From a virus, in the IMG/VR virus record IMGVR_UViG_3300044734_000006, positions 1 to 64,000 of that record: a stretch of 64,000 nucleotides of DNA; one strand, written 5' to 3'. The number at the start of each line of letters is the position of its first letter. Positions within the stretch are counted from its first letter, which is position 1. A program made the translations under genes and the position numbers. Of the stretch, positions 29,202 through 37,095 are shown one piece after another. Under the pieces are notes generated by a model that did not search any database, was not told where the DNA came from, and was given only the letters and a program-made list of their open reading frames with translations.

Positions 29202-29461
29202 CCGACATCGCCAGGAACGACGCCGTATGGGTGCGACGCACCGAGCCACAACCGTGCTCCTACTGGTTGACCATCGGCGAGCGTCAGTGGGCCGTCCTGC
29301 CCGAGATCGGCGGACATGGCTGGGAGGTGTGTGTCTACGAGCACGACGGCGTGGAGTTCGTAAATGACGCAGCGACGGTCGCCGAGGGTAAGCGCATCGC
29401 TGAACGGGATGCGACTCGGGCGGCAAGAGTGGACGCTGCGCGGATGAGCACAACCCGATGA
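29198..29461 (+). CDS. Unknown protein (87 aa)
   Basis: AGGAGG 7 nt before the ATG. Beta-rich first half ('PCSYWLTIGERQWAVLPEIG'), helical end with 'VAEGKRIAERDATRAARVD'. Unknown family. Confidence 0.6.
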   Translation: MTDIARNDAVWVRRTEPQPCSYWLTIGERQWAVLPEIGGHGWEVCVYEHDGVEFVNDAATVAEGKRIAERDATRAARVDAARMSTTR

Positions 29462-29501
29462 CCTTCCCAAGTCTCGGGGAAGCCACAAGGAGGAACGACC
29501 G

Positions 29502-30059
29502 ATGACCGACATCACGGCGACCCGCGGGCTGCCGAAACTCCACCCGCAGATGTACTCCTACCCGGTAGACCACTACCGGATGCTCGCTGCCCAGCCCGAC
29601 CGCCTTGACCTCAACCCGCCCTACCAGCGTGGCTCGGTGTGGGGTGTGGAGCGCAAGCGCAACCTCATCAAGTCGTTGCTCATGGGCCTGCCGGTTGGCG
29701 CGGTGTTCCTCAACAGTCGACACATCATGCAGCCCGACAGGGTGGTGGACGGCAAGCAGCGCATCGAGGCCATCCTCGACTTCCTTGGCGATCGGCTCGC
29801 GGTGCCCGCCGTATGGTTCTCCGAGGACGATCTGACTGAGGCGACAGCAGGGCAGTGGGGCAGCGGGAACCTTACCACGGACATGGTGTCGTACTCCGAT
29901 CTGACCCTTCCCGTGCAGCGTCGGTTCAACGATTCCACCGTCGCCACATACCAGACCAAGCTCCGCACCGAGGCCGAGGAGCGCGAACTGTTCCTGCTCA
30001 TCAACTACGGCGGGGTGGCGCAGGGCGATATGGACGCCGATGCGGGGGACGGGCGATGA
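29502..30059 (+). CDS. DUF262 (GmrSD/ParB-like) domain protein (185 aa)
   Basis: AGGAGG precedes the ATG. The DUF262 signature is clear: 'LNPPYQRGSVWGVERKRNLI' then 'KSLLMGLPVGAVFL' and 'DRVVDGKQRIEAILDFL'. In GmrSD type IV restriction enzymes this is the NTP-binding/nuclease half that attacks glucosylated DNA, fused to a DUF1524 HNH. Here the domain stands alone at 185 residues, so it is not a complete GmrSD; phages carry such short versions with unknown roles. Confidence 0.8.
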   Translation: MTDITATRGLPKLHPQMYSYPVDHYRMLAAQPDRLDLNPPYQRGSVWGVERKRNLIKSLLMGLPVGAVFLNSRHIMQPDRVVDGKQRIEAILDFLGDRLAVPAVWFSEDDLTEATAGQWGSGNLTTDMVSYSDLTLPVQRRFNDSTVATYQTKLRTEAEERELFLLINYGGVAQGDMDADAGDGR

Positions 30060-30319
30060 GCACCGACTTCGACGTTGACGCCGAAATGGACCGCTCACGT
30101 GATGAGAGCAGATGCCTGGACCCGCGCCTTGACGAAGCGTTGGAGCGTATCGGCACACTGGAGAGGCTTGTCAGACGCATGGCGCGTTCTCTAGCGGGCG
30201 ACGATGGTGCGGACATCGAGGAGGACGTCCGCATGTCGACAGCCTGCTCGTGCGATCTCGCTGAGTGGGGCAGCCACATCCACGACTGCCGGTTCGCCCC
30301 AGAGGATCGACGCCGATGA
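30056..30319 (+). CDS. Unknown acidic protein (87 aa)
   Basis: ATGA overlap. Helix 'DEALERIGTLERLVRRMARS', then 'STACSCDLAEWGSHIHDCRF', a Cys/His cluster. Coupled to the next gene. Confidence 0.55.
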   Translation: MSTDFDVDAEMDRSRDESRCLDPRLDEALERIGTLERLVRRMARSLAGDDGADIEEDVRMSTACSCDLAEWGSHIHDCRFAPEDRRR

Positions 30320-30588
30320 CCATCCGCCGCGAGTTCCCGCTCGGCATGAAGGAGATCGCAGCCCTCCTCGGCGTGAAGCAGTCCGCAGTCTGGCAGTGGG
30401 AGAAGAACCGCAAACTACCTCCCGAGGACGGCTGGATTAGCGGACGTAAGGGCTGGTGGCGGGCGACCATCTTGGCGTGGGACGCAGCAGGGAGGCCACG
30501 AAGGTCGGCGCCGCTCGCGGAGGCAGGCGTGACTGAGGTTTGCCCAGAGTGCAGCAGTTATCACGATGGTGGACCGTGCGAGTGGTAA
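30316..30588 (+). CDS. HTH plus zinc-knuckle protein (90 aa)
   Basis: 'FPLGMKEIAALLGVKQSAVW' then 'QWEKNRKLPPEDGWISGRKG' is a MerR/AlpA-like helix-turn-helix; the end 'EVCPECSSYHDGGPCEW' is a Cys3-type site. A small regulator, perhaps of its own operon. Confidence 0.65.
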   Translation: MTIRREFPLGMKEIAALLGVKQSAVWQWEKNRKLPPEDGWISGRKGWWRATILAWDAAGRPRRSAPLAEAGVTEVCPECSSYHDGGPCEW

Positions 30589-30592
30589 GGGA

Positions 30593-30620
30593 TTGACGGA
30601 CGTGGGCTTATCACTACAAT
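30593..30620 (+). promoter_or_regulatory. Sigma70-type promoter of a small RNA
   Basis: TTGACG, 16-nt spacer, TACAAT, the best-matched full promoter in the plus-strand middle of the window. It lies after the last plus gene and before a converging minus gene, with no frame to express. Confidence 0.7.
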
Positions 30621-30626
30621 AGAAGC

Positions 30627-30698
30627 CACACGGCTATCACGCTCACCGCTGGGAAGTGCAGCGGACCAGAGGCCACTCCTAGCGCTGGAGTGGCCTCT
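30627..30698 (+). ncRNA. Predicted small non-coding RNA (about 72 nt)
   Basis: Transcription from the promoter at 30593-30620 would start near 30627 and end at a very strong hairpin: AGAGGCCACTCC (30668-30679), 7-nt loop, GGAGTGGCCTCT (30687-30698), 12 perfect pairs. A second small stem, CCGCT/AGCGG, lies just before it. No U-tract follows. No frame of useful length is present. Possible targets are unknown. Confidence 0.55.
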
Positions 30699-30701
30699 CT
30701 G

Positions 30702-32822
30702 CTATCCAGCCCTCCGCTGACCCTTCCAGTGCCTGATCAGGCGGCCCATCTCGGACTCGCTCACGTAGGCACCCTGCATCCGGCGCGTCTCTCCGTCGTC
30801 GTTCAACCGGCAGAGCATGTCTCCGCGGCCCGCCAGTTTCTCCGCTCCCATCTCGTCGAGAATGACGCGGGAGTTCACGCCGCTCGAGACGCGGAAGGCG
30901 ATGCGGCTCGGGAAGTTCGCTGTGATGTCCGCGGGGATGAGTTCCGCCGAGGGACGCTGGGTCGCTGCGACAAGGTGGATACCGGCCGCCCTGGCAAGCT
31001 GAGCCAGCCGCTGTAGCGCCTCCTCCACGTCATCCTTTGCCCGGAGCACAAGGTCGGCGAGCTCGTCGATCACCACCACGATCCGGGGCAGGGGCTCAGC
31101 CCTGGTGTTGTGCTGGGCGATGTTCTTCGACCCACTGCCGGCGAGGATTCGGTACCGCTTGTCCATCTCGTCGACCACCTCGCGGAGCGCCTCCACCGCC
31201 TCATCAGCGTCGTTGACGATCGGCCGCAGCAGATGAGGGATTCCAGCGTACCCTTCCAACTCGACCACCTTGGGGTCGATAAGCACGATCCGTAGTTGAT
31301 CCGGGGTGGCCTGCAACAGCAGCGAGGCGAGCAGGACGTTGATGTAGACGGACTTGCCGGAGTTCGTCGCGCCGCCGATCAGCAGGTGCGGGGTGGTCGT
31401 CAGGTCTCCGACCGCGGACTGCCCGGACAGGTCGGCGCCGAGTGCGATGGCCAGCCCGGTACGGGCCACGATGCGGAAGGCCGGGGCCTGCACGAGCGAC
31501 CGCAGGGTGACCAGCTGCGCCGCCTTGTTCGGCACCTCGATGCCCACGGCGGCCTTGCCGGGGATCGGCGCTTGGATGCGGATGGTCGCGGCAAGAGCGA
31601 GGGACAGGTCGGTCTGCCGCGTGGTGATGCGCCGGACCGACACGCCGGGGGCAGGCTGCAGGACGTACTGCGTGACCCGTGGGCTGGGGTTGACCTCGAT
31701 CACCTTCCCCATGACGCCGAAGGATTCCAGCGTGGATTCGATCAGCGAGCGGGTGTCGCGGATCTCCGCGTCCTGCCGAACGCGGTCGGTCTTGCCCTCG
31801 TCGAGTAGGTCGATGGGGGGCAGGAGCCACTCTGAGTGCCCCGTCTCCAAATCTGGCAAGACCATGAGCGCGGTCTGTCCGGAGTCGCCAGCTGGATACT
31901 GCCCGTCATCCGTGGCGGGTTTTGGAGACTCCGATGGGCGCGGAGGGTTCGCCATGGCCTCTCGCATCGGGCCGGCCAGCCACGGCACGCCCTGCCAGTT
32001 GCGTCCAGCCTGAGCGGGAGCGTGCGTCTCGTCCTCCGCAGGCTCCTCCGTGTCGCCGCTCTCCTCGCCACGGATCCATCCCCACAGTCGCTCAGACCGT
32101 AGCCCACGCCGCATCCCGTCGCGCATCGCACCGGCCACCACCGGCACATCAAGGTCCACGGCTAGCACCAGGCCGAGGCACGTCAGGCCGACGAACAGCA
32201 CCACCGACCACCACGGCCCGACCCAGCCAGCTGCCGAATCCGCCAGCGAACCTCCGACCGACCCTGCCCCGCCCCGCGTCCACGGCACCAACGCGGTCAG
32301 CCCGAGCAGCCCCGGGATAGCGATGCCCACCCCCGCAGCCGAGGCGTGACCGTGCCCCAGCAGCAACCGAACTCCGACCAGCAGCAGACCGGCCACGAGC
32401 AGAGCATCCCCGACCACCCCCAGCCAGTCCGTGAGCATCGAGCCCTGCGGGATGAGCAGGAGCGGGATGGAGAGCAGCGCCGCGATGAGCGCCCCGACGC
32501 CGTGCAGGTTGCGCCGCTGGTCGTGGGTGACCTTGGGCGCCTTGGCGGTACGCCTTGCCGGTCGTCTGGTCCGGGTCGCCATCACGCCTCCTGCGGGAAG
32601 GTCGGGGAACTTGCGGCCGTGCTCTTTCTCATGGCACGGACGGCAGAGCACCATGAGGTTCGCACGCCTGCAGTCGTTCGGTCTGCGGTTCTTGTGGTGA
32701 GCCTGTAGCGCCCGATCCGTCTTGCACCGCTTGCATCTCTGGCCTTGGCGAAACTCGCGGCTGAGCTCTTGCCAACAGGGCGGGTAGTCCGCTCCTGGGT
32801 AGACGCGGAACCGTGCAGCCAC
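30702..32822 (-). CDS. FtsK/SpoIIIE-type DNA translocase with an N-terminal HNH domain (706 aa)
   Basis: Residues 1-75 are an HNH nuclease-like module: 'QRCKRCKTDRALQAHHKNRR' and 'MVLCRPCHEKEHG'. From residue 81 an FtsK protein follows: basic start 'MATRTRRPARRTAKAPK', four transmembrane helices (about 107-222), a linker, then the motor with Walker A 'LLIGGATNSGKSVYINVLL' and Walker B 'RIVVVIDELADLVLRAKDDV', and 'VAATQRPSAELIPADITANF'. There is no gamma (KOPS-reading) domain. AGGAGG lies 4 nt before the internal ATG at 32582, so the plain FtsK form may also be made. It should pump double-stranded DNA at the membrane. Confidence 0.88.
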   Translation of the reverse strand: MAARFRVYPGADYPPCWQELSREFRQGQRCKRCKTDRALQAHHKNRRPNDCRRANLMVLCRPCHEKEHGRKFPDLPAGGVMATRTRRPARRTAKAPKVTHDQRRNLHGVGALIAALLSIPLLLIPQGSMLTDWLGVVGDALLVAGLLLVGVRLLLGHGHASAAGVGIAIPGLLGLTALVPWTRGGAGSVGGSLADSAAGWVGPWWSVVLFVGLTCLGLVLAVDLDVPVVAGAMRDGMRRGLRSERLWGWIRGEESGDTEEPAEDETHAPAQAGRNWQGVPWLAGPMREAMANPPRPSESPKPATDDGQYPAGDSGQTALMVLPDLETGHSEWLLPPIDLLDEGKTDRVRQDAEIRDTRSLIESTLESFGVMGKVIEVNPSPRVTQYVLQPAPGVSVRRITTRQTDLSLALAATIRIQAPIPGKAAVGIEVPNKAAQLVTLRSLVQAPAFRIVARTGLAIALGADLSGQSAVGDLTTTPHLLIGGATNSGKSVYINVLLASLLLQATPDQLRIVLIDPKVVELEGYAGIPHLLRPIVNDADEAVEALREVVDEMDKRYRILAGSGSKNIAQHNTRAEPLPRIVVVIDELADLVLRAKDDVEEALQRLAQLARAAGIHLVAATQRPSAELIPADITANFPSRIAFRVSSGVNSRVILDEMGAEKLAGRGDMLCRLNDDGETRRMQGAYVSESEMGRLIRHWKGQRRAG
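31884..31901 (+). repeat. Dispersed motif GTCGCCA-n-CTGGATACTG (copy a)
   Basis: GTCGCCAGCTGGATACTG inside the FtsK gene. Related copies lie at 34141, 53062 and 56827; see findings. Confidence 0.4.
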
Positions 32823-32866
32823 ATCACGCTGCGGTACGGCGAGCTTGAGTGCGGTGGGCGGTCAAC

Positions 32867-33124
32867 TCAGACTGGCTCCGGTGGGACGGCCTTGTCGATA
32901 CGCGCGCAGAGGTCACGATCCTCCGCGAAGATTGACCCCACGCCCCACTGCCCTCGTGCCTCTCGTAGCAGAACGGTGAGTTCGCCTGTGTGTGCCTTGG
33001 CTGCGTCCGCCTCTGCCTCCATCGCCGTGAGCCTAGCCTCTAACTCAGCGATCCGGGCCAGCCTCTCCCGTTCGATCGCCATGCACCACTCGTCGGAGTG
33101 GGTACGGCGCGGCTCGTCGGTCAT
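32867..33124 (-). CDS. Coiled-coil protein (85 aa)
   Basis: The ATG at 33124 has GGAGGAGGA just upstream. 'ERLARIAELEARLTAMEAEA' followed by 'DAAKAHTGELTVLLREARG' is a continuous coiled coil. The divergent region upstream (33125-33201) carries a TATATG-like -10 for this strand. Confidence 0.6.
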   Translation of the reverse strand: MTDEPRRTHSDEWCMAIERERLARIAELEARLTAMEAEADAAKAHTGELTVLLREARGQWGVGSIFAEDRDLCARIDKAVPPEPV

Positions 33125-33189
33125 CGGTCCTCCTCCTCGGGTCGGCAACGGAGATGTGACGGGGTGTTGCATATAAGGCTGGTTATGCG

Positions 33190-33195
33190 TATACT
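33190..33195 (+). promoter_or_regulatory. Leaderless promoter (TATACT)
   Basis: GCGTATACT, 6 nt, ATG at 33202. The 20 bp 33190-33209 are identical to 56756-56775 on the other strand, covering -10, start codon and two more codons. Confidence 0.65.
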
Positions 33196-33201
33196 ACTGG
33201 C

Positions 33202-33351
33202 ATGGACACCACACCACGGAGCACCGAGATGACCAGCAGCCCCAGCCGCCAGTGCGTAACCCCCGGTTGCACCAACACCACCACCCACATCATCTGCGCG
33301 AAGTGCGAGACCAAGGCCCGCATCCTCGTCAACCGCCTCACTCGGCCATGA
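33202..33351 (+). CDS. Leaderless zinc-binding microprotein (49 aa)
   Basis: MDTTPRSTEMTSSPS...; zinc pairs 'RQCVTPGCTNTTTHIICAKC'. Stop overlaps the next ATG. Confidence 0.6.
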   Translation: MDTTPRSTEMTSSPSRQCVTPGCTNTTTHIICAKCETKARILVNRLTRP

Positions 33352-33626
33352 GCATCACCGCCCCCGCCGTCGCCGACCCCGTCTACCTCTGCGTCTACTG
33401 CGAGCGGTTGTTCGACGAGCCTGCCGAGTTCCGGGCACACAGCCTCGCCGACCATCCCGCCGAGTGGACCGACGTGGCCGAACTTGACTGGGAGATCGCC
33501 GATCAGGCACGGATCTACACATGGGCCGAGGAGATGGAGCGTCGCAACCTCGTTCTGCGTGCCATCCGCGGGCACTACGGCTATATCCCCGACCAGAGTG
33601 CCGTGCTCGCCGACTGGCCTCGCTGA
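33348..33626 (+). CDS. C2H2-type zinc-finger protein (92 aa)
   Basis: 'VYLCVYCERLFDEPAEFRAH' with 'SLADHPAEW' has C-x2-C-x12-H-x4-H spacing of a classic zinc finger, rare in bacteria but common as small phage proteins. The rest is helical. Confidence 0.65.
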   Translation: MSITAPAVADPVYLCVYCERLFDEPAEFRAHSLADHPAEWTDVAELDWEIADQARIYTWAEEMERRNLVLRAIRGHYGYIPDQSAVLADWPR

Positions 33627-33665
33627 GTGCCATTCACCACCAACCACCTCACGAGGACACAAGGC

Positions 33666-33929
33666 ATGTGCAACCGAGCTGATCAATCCGAGCCCATCAG
33701 CCTTCCACGCGAGGTAGTCAGGGAGGATGTGGCGTGGTTCTCCCCCAAGCGCGATGGGGCCGTCCTCTACGGCAACGCCGATCGGGCGATCATTCGTGGC
33801 GACGCGACCATCTACGGCAACGTTGTGGAACTCCACACACGGCCGGGAGCGAGGGTCACGATCTACGGCAATGTGCTGGTGGATCGCTCGTCTCGTGGCA
33901 CGGTGACTTGGATGAACGGGAGTCGCTAA
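33666..33929 (+). CDS. Beta-rich unknown protein (87 aa)
   Basis: ATG 33666 (a GTG at 33627 is in frame). Short repeats 'GAVLYGNADRAIIRGDATIY' and 'GARVTIYGNVLVDRSSRGTV' suggest a small beta-helix or pentapeptide-like solenoid with recurring 'YGN'. Confidence 0.55.
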   Translation: MCNRADQSEPISLPREVVREDVAWFSPKRDGAVLYGNADRAIIRGDATIYGNVVELHTRPGARVTIYGNVLVDRSSRGTVTWMNGSR

Positions 33930-34136
33930 ATGCCACGCCCCCGCTCCGTCGAGATCGTCCCGGCGATCCTCAGCGATGGCCTGCGGCAGTGCCCCCAGTG
34001 CCTGCTCTGGTTCGCCGTCCTCACCGCTGACCCGGATCGCCCCAGCCGTGGACGACGTGACCGTGTCTACTGCTCGGCTACCTGTCGGACGCTGGCATCG
34101 CGAGATCGAGTATCCATTTCTCCCAGCCCGGAGTAG
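33930..34136 (+). CDS. FCS/treble-clef zinc protein (68 aa)
   Basis: 'RQCPQCLLWFAV' and 'RVYCSATCRTLASRDR' form a CxxC...CxxxC site like MYM/FCS zinc fingers. Last gene of the plus cassette between the two motor genes. Confidence 0.6.
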   Translation: MPRPRSVEIVPAILSDGLRQCPQCLLWFAVLTADPDRPSRGRRDRVYCSATCRTLASRDRVSISPSPE

Positions 34137-34140
34137 CCCG

Positions 34141-34159
34141 TCGCCAACTGGATACTGGC
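34141..34159 (+). repeat. Dispersed motif (copy b)
   Basis: TCGCCAACTGGATACTGGC, in the gap between converging genes; same family as 31884, 53062 and 56827. Confidence 0.45.
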
Positions 34160-35893
34160 TCACGCCTCTTCCTCAGTTTTTGGAGACTCCATCGGCAGGA
34201 TGGCCAGGGTCGGCTGCTCGCGTGCCATCGACCACTCATGGACCACCTCGGTAACCTCATCGGTGGCGGCGTAGTAGCGGGGGCCAGTGAGGCGCTCCTG
34301 CCCCACCGCGGGCGGATAGAGAGCCTTGGCGATGGCAGGGATTTTCTTGCCCGAGCGCCACATGGCGATGATCTGATCCGCCAGCGCGTCTCCAACGCGC
34401 GCACGCGCCTGCGCGCGAGAAACACCCGAAACAAGATCAGATTCGCCGTTTCCGACGTCCCGTGTCGGGGCATCCAGAAACAGGGTCTTGGGGGGTGTTA
34501 TGGCCCCGAAAAACGGGTTTTCGAGCCTGTTTCCGCTTGCCCCGTTCGATCGCTGCGCGGCGGCCATCCGCGCCACCTCGACGAGGTCATCCGCCTCCAG
34601 GCGGGGGATGTTCAGCCGCACCGGACCGACGCCCGGAGCGAAGACCACGGCCTCGCCCTGCTCCAGCGTGTTGATGCCCTCGGGGAGGCTGGCTGAGCGC
34701 ATCCCGGAGACCATGCGAGCGTCGATGGTGCGGCAGCGGTGGATGATCCCCGCGGAGAGCACGTCCCGGACCATACCGCCGCCGACCGACGCTGTGGCCC
34801 ACTGCTGGGCGAGAAGCAGGGCGATCACGGAGCGCTGTGGACCGGCCTGCAGGATGTCCGCGAGCATGCGGGGCAGTTCGGTGGCGAGCTCTCCGCGGAG
34901 GGTGGTGGTCCACTCGTCCATAGCGAGCACCAGGAGGCGTTCCTTGGGAGCCGGCTCGCCGGGACCGTGGTCCTTGCGCCACTGCATCTGCCGCTTCTGT
35001 CGCACCTTCAACTCGCCGTGGACGGTGCGGACTGCGGAGAGGATGGCCTTGTCGTCCACAGCGGTCGGGAGCAGGAACAGGCCCGCCTCCTCGAGCGGTG
35101 CTAGGCGGGTGGCGAGGCTGCGCTTGCTGCCGGCTTGGGGGTCGCAGAGGACGTGATCGGCACCGCGGAGGACGTGCTGGGCGATGATGCCGGCGGCGGT
35201 GTTCGACTTGCCAAAGTTCGGCATGCCGGCGATGCCGATGGAGAACTCCTCCGCGCCCTCGTGGCGGACGTCTCCGCTCTCGCCGTAGCCCAGTAGGAGG
35301 GGACGGTTGCCGCCCACCTCGCCGGCCGCGATCAGCCTGCCGAACGGAGGCACGTCCGGGATGCGCGAGATGGTCAGTGCGGGCTCCTCGGTGAGCGCCG
35401 TGGGGCCGGTGATCCGCGGCGAGTTGACGGTGTGCAGGTTCACCAGCCCGTGCGGCAGGGCGGGGTTGACGGCCAGCAGGTTGCGGGTCTGCACGGCTGC
35501 GGAGTTGACGGCAATGCGGAGTTCCGGCGTCAGGCCGCGGTACGCCACTGCCCCGGTCGCCTTGTCCGGCATGTCGCGGTTGTGCCAGAGATGCAGCCCA
35601 CCAGCGACGGCCCCGGCAGGCACGCAGACGGTCAGGGTGGCCAGCGCCCCGATCTCGAGCAGCCGCAGCCAGGTCGAGGCGCGGTCGACATGCCACTCCG
35701 AGTCGAGCTTGGCGTTCGCAGCGTCGATCTGGGCCTGTTTCTGCTCCTGCGAGAGGTGGAGGGCCTGCGCCTGCGTCTCGATCTTGATCTGCTCGGGCGT
35801 TGGGCCGGGCGTCTTGAGCGAGTTCCACGTCCAGCCGATGCCGAGGGCGCAGAACCCGGCCGCTGCGAGAGAGCCAGCCATGCGAACACTCAC
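34160..35893 (-). CDS. FtsK/HerA-like motor ATPase (577 aa)
   Basis: The GTG at 35893 (GTGA overlap) starts 'VSVRMAGSLAAAGFCALGIG', a first transmembrane helix; a second is 'LLEIGALATLTVCVPAGAVA'. The ATPase has Walker A 'IAGMPNFGKSNTAAGII', then 'DHVLCDPQAGSKRSLATRLA', Walker B 'RLLVLAMDEWTTTLRGELAT' and 'SVIALLLAQQWATASVGGG'. It is an FtsK/VirB4-clan motor distinct from the gene at 30702 and from the VirD4-like one. C-terminal 'RIMAMWRSGKKIPAIAKALY'-like region is HTH-like. A DNA pump for transfer or partition is likely; the exact system is unknown. Confidence 0.78.
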   Translation of the reverse strand: MSVRMAGSLAAAGFCALGIGWTWNSLKTPGPTPEQIKIETQAQALHLSQEQKQAQIDAANAKLDSEWHVDRASTWLRLLEIGALATLTVCVPAGAVAGGLHLWHNRDMPDKATGAVAYRGLTPELRIAVNSAAVQTRNLLAVNPALPHGLVNLHTVNSPRITGPTALTEEPALTISRIPDVPPFGRLIAAGEVGGNRPLLLGYGESGDVRHEGAEEFSIGIAGMPNFGKSNTAAGIIAQHVLRGADHVLCDPQAGSKRSLATRLAPLEEAGLFLLPTAVDDKAILSAVRTVHGELKVRQKRQMQWRKDHGPGEPAPKERLLVLAMDEWTTTLRGELATELPRMLADILQAGPQRSVIALLLAQQWATASVGGGMVRDVLSAGIIHRCRTIDARMVSGMRSASLPEGINTLEQGEAVVFAPGVGPVRLNIPRLEADDLVEVARMAAAQRSNGASGNRLENPFFGAITPPKTLFLDAPTRDVGNGESDLVSGVSRAQARARVGDALADQIIAMWRSGKKIPAIAKALYPPAVGQERLTGPRYYAATDEVTEVVHEWSMAREQPTLAILPMESPKTEEEA

Positions 35894-36108
35894 GGCGCTG
35901 GCTCGGTGGTGCCCAAGACGTCGTCGATGTCGGCGACCGCCTTGCGGATGGACTTGGCCCAATCGTCCACGGGTGGCATTTCCTTGGAGTATCCGACGAT
36001 CACCGCGCGCATCTCTCGCAGTAGCACTGTCAGGTCGGTGATGAGCGCTTCCCGTGCCAAGCACTCGGGGCAGTCGTAGGCGAAGCGGTGAACATGACGC
36101 CCCTTCAT
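35890..36108 (-). CDS. Unknown small protein (72 aa)
   Basis: 'HRFAYDCPECLAREALITDL' has a CxxC pair then helix; overlaps the motor gene by GTGA. Possibly a motor partner. Confidence 0.55.
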   Translation of the reverse strand: MKGRHVHRFAYDCPECLAREALITDLTVLLREMRAVIVGYSKEMPPVDDWAKSIRKAVADIDDVLGTTEPAP

Positions 36109-36374
36109 GCCGCGTCGTTCCTCCCGCCTCGGATGGCCAGCGCCTCTTGGCTGGGGATGCGGTAGACGTCTGGCCGGTGGACGATCACGCCGCGGACTGG
36201 CCTAGCGGCAGGCCGGTAGACCGCGGGCTGGCTGATGCGGACAAGCGCCCACACGAAGCCGAGCAGGAACATCGGGATGCCGACGTCGGCCATCAGCAGT
36301 TGCCAGATGGGGGCGCCGAGAGCGTGCCCGACGACCGTGGCCGCGGCGACGAGCAGGGCGGCAGCCGGGATCAT
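36105..36374 (-). CDS. Two-helix membrane protein (89 aa)
   Basis: ATG 36374. Helices 'AALLVAAATVVGHALGA' and 'VGIPMFLLGFVWALVRIS', then a basic cytoplasmic tail. Same operon as the motor ATPase, a likely membrane partner. Confidence 0.6.
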   Translation of the reverse strand: MIPAAALLVAAATVVGHALGAPIWQLLMADVGIPMFLLGFVWALVRISQPAVYRPAARPVRGVIVHRPDVYRIPSQEALAIRGGRNDAA

Positions 36375-36613
36375 TCGTCGCCCTCCTCGGCGTTCGCTGC
36401 ATCTGCACGGATCTCCTCCAGCACCTCGTCCGGGTGACACATCGCCACCCGGATCGAGGCACGGATGACCCGCGAGAGGGCGAGGAGCCGGGCGGGCTCG
36501 GTGACGATGCTGCCGTATAGAGCGAAGGCCCGCGCCGTCATGTCTCGCAGCCAGTCGCGCTCGGCGCCTCCGAGGTAGGTCCGTACCGCGTGCTTCCGCG
36601 TCCCGCCCGCCAT
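36371..36613 (-). CDS. Helical unknown protein (80 aa)
   Basis: MAGGTRKHAVRTYLGGAERD...; helices through 'RLLALSRVIRASIRVAM'. Coupled downstream. Confidence 0.55.
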   Translation of the reverse strand: MAGGTRKHAVRTYLGGAERDWLRDMTARAFALYGSIVTEPARLLALSRVIRASIRVAMCHPDEVLEEIRADAANAEEGDE

Positions 36614-36618
36614 CTCGG

Positions 36619-36843
36619 TCAGAAACTGCCGATTCCGCGCGCCTGCATCGGACTGCCGTGCTCGTCCGTGATGCGAACGATCGTGGCCTCGTTCGACCCG
36701 ACCCGCCGCTTGAGGTACTTGACCTTCTCGTGGAACTCGTCCCACGTCATCTCGGCCTCGAAGACGATGGTGGCGGTGCGGTGGTTCTCCTCGGGAACGT
36801 CCGAGTGTGTCGCCGCGCCGGCGAGGTTGGTCCGGGGTGCCAT
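36619..36843 (-). CDS. Unknown alpha/beta protein (74 aa)
   Basis: 'ATIVFEAEMTWDEFHEKVKY' and 'NEATIVRITDEHGSPM'. First gene of the minus operon containing the 34160 motor; GGAGG 8 nt upstream. Confidence 0.6.
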   Translation of the reverse strand: MAPRTNLAGAATHSDVPEENHRTATIVFEAEMTWDEFHEKVKYLKRRVGSNEATIVRITDEHGSPMQARGIGSF

Positions 36844-36876
36844 GGGCTGTGCCTCCGTGGGTTGGTGATGGTGCGG

Positions 36877-36882
36877 ATCATA
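36877..36882 (-). promoter_or_regulatory. Putative -10 (TATGAT) for the 34.2-36.8 kb operon
   Basis: TATGAT about 34 nt before the ATG at 36843; no clear -35. The divergent spacer 36883-37082 otherwise shows no gene but contains GCCGTGGCATTCCCATGC at 36928-36945, resembling the operator palindrome of the 36-bp promoters. Confidence 0.45.
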
Positions 36883-37082
36883 CAGGGCTCGGGGGTTGCA
36901 GGGCTACGGGGCCGCGGTAGTGCGATGCCGTGGCATTCCCATGCGCGTCCGCCCACACGTGATGCGCACCTGACCCGCGTCACACGTGTGCGTGCGAGGA
37001 TCGCGGGTCAGATCCAGCCCGTAGAGTTGCACCCGAGACCACGGGTTTGCTCACGACTTGCACACCACCACTGCGCATGGTG

Positions 37083-37088
37083 TATCTT
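37083..37088 (+). promoter_or_regulatory. Leaderless promoter (TATCTT)
   Basis: TATCTT, 7 nt, GTG at 37096; starts the long rightward late operon. Confidence 0.5.
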
Positions 37089-37095
37089 TCGCAGC

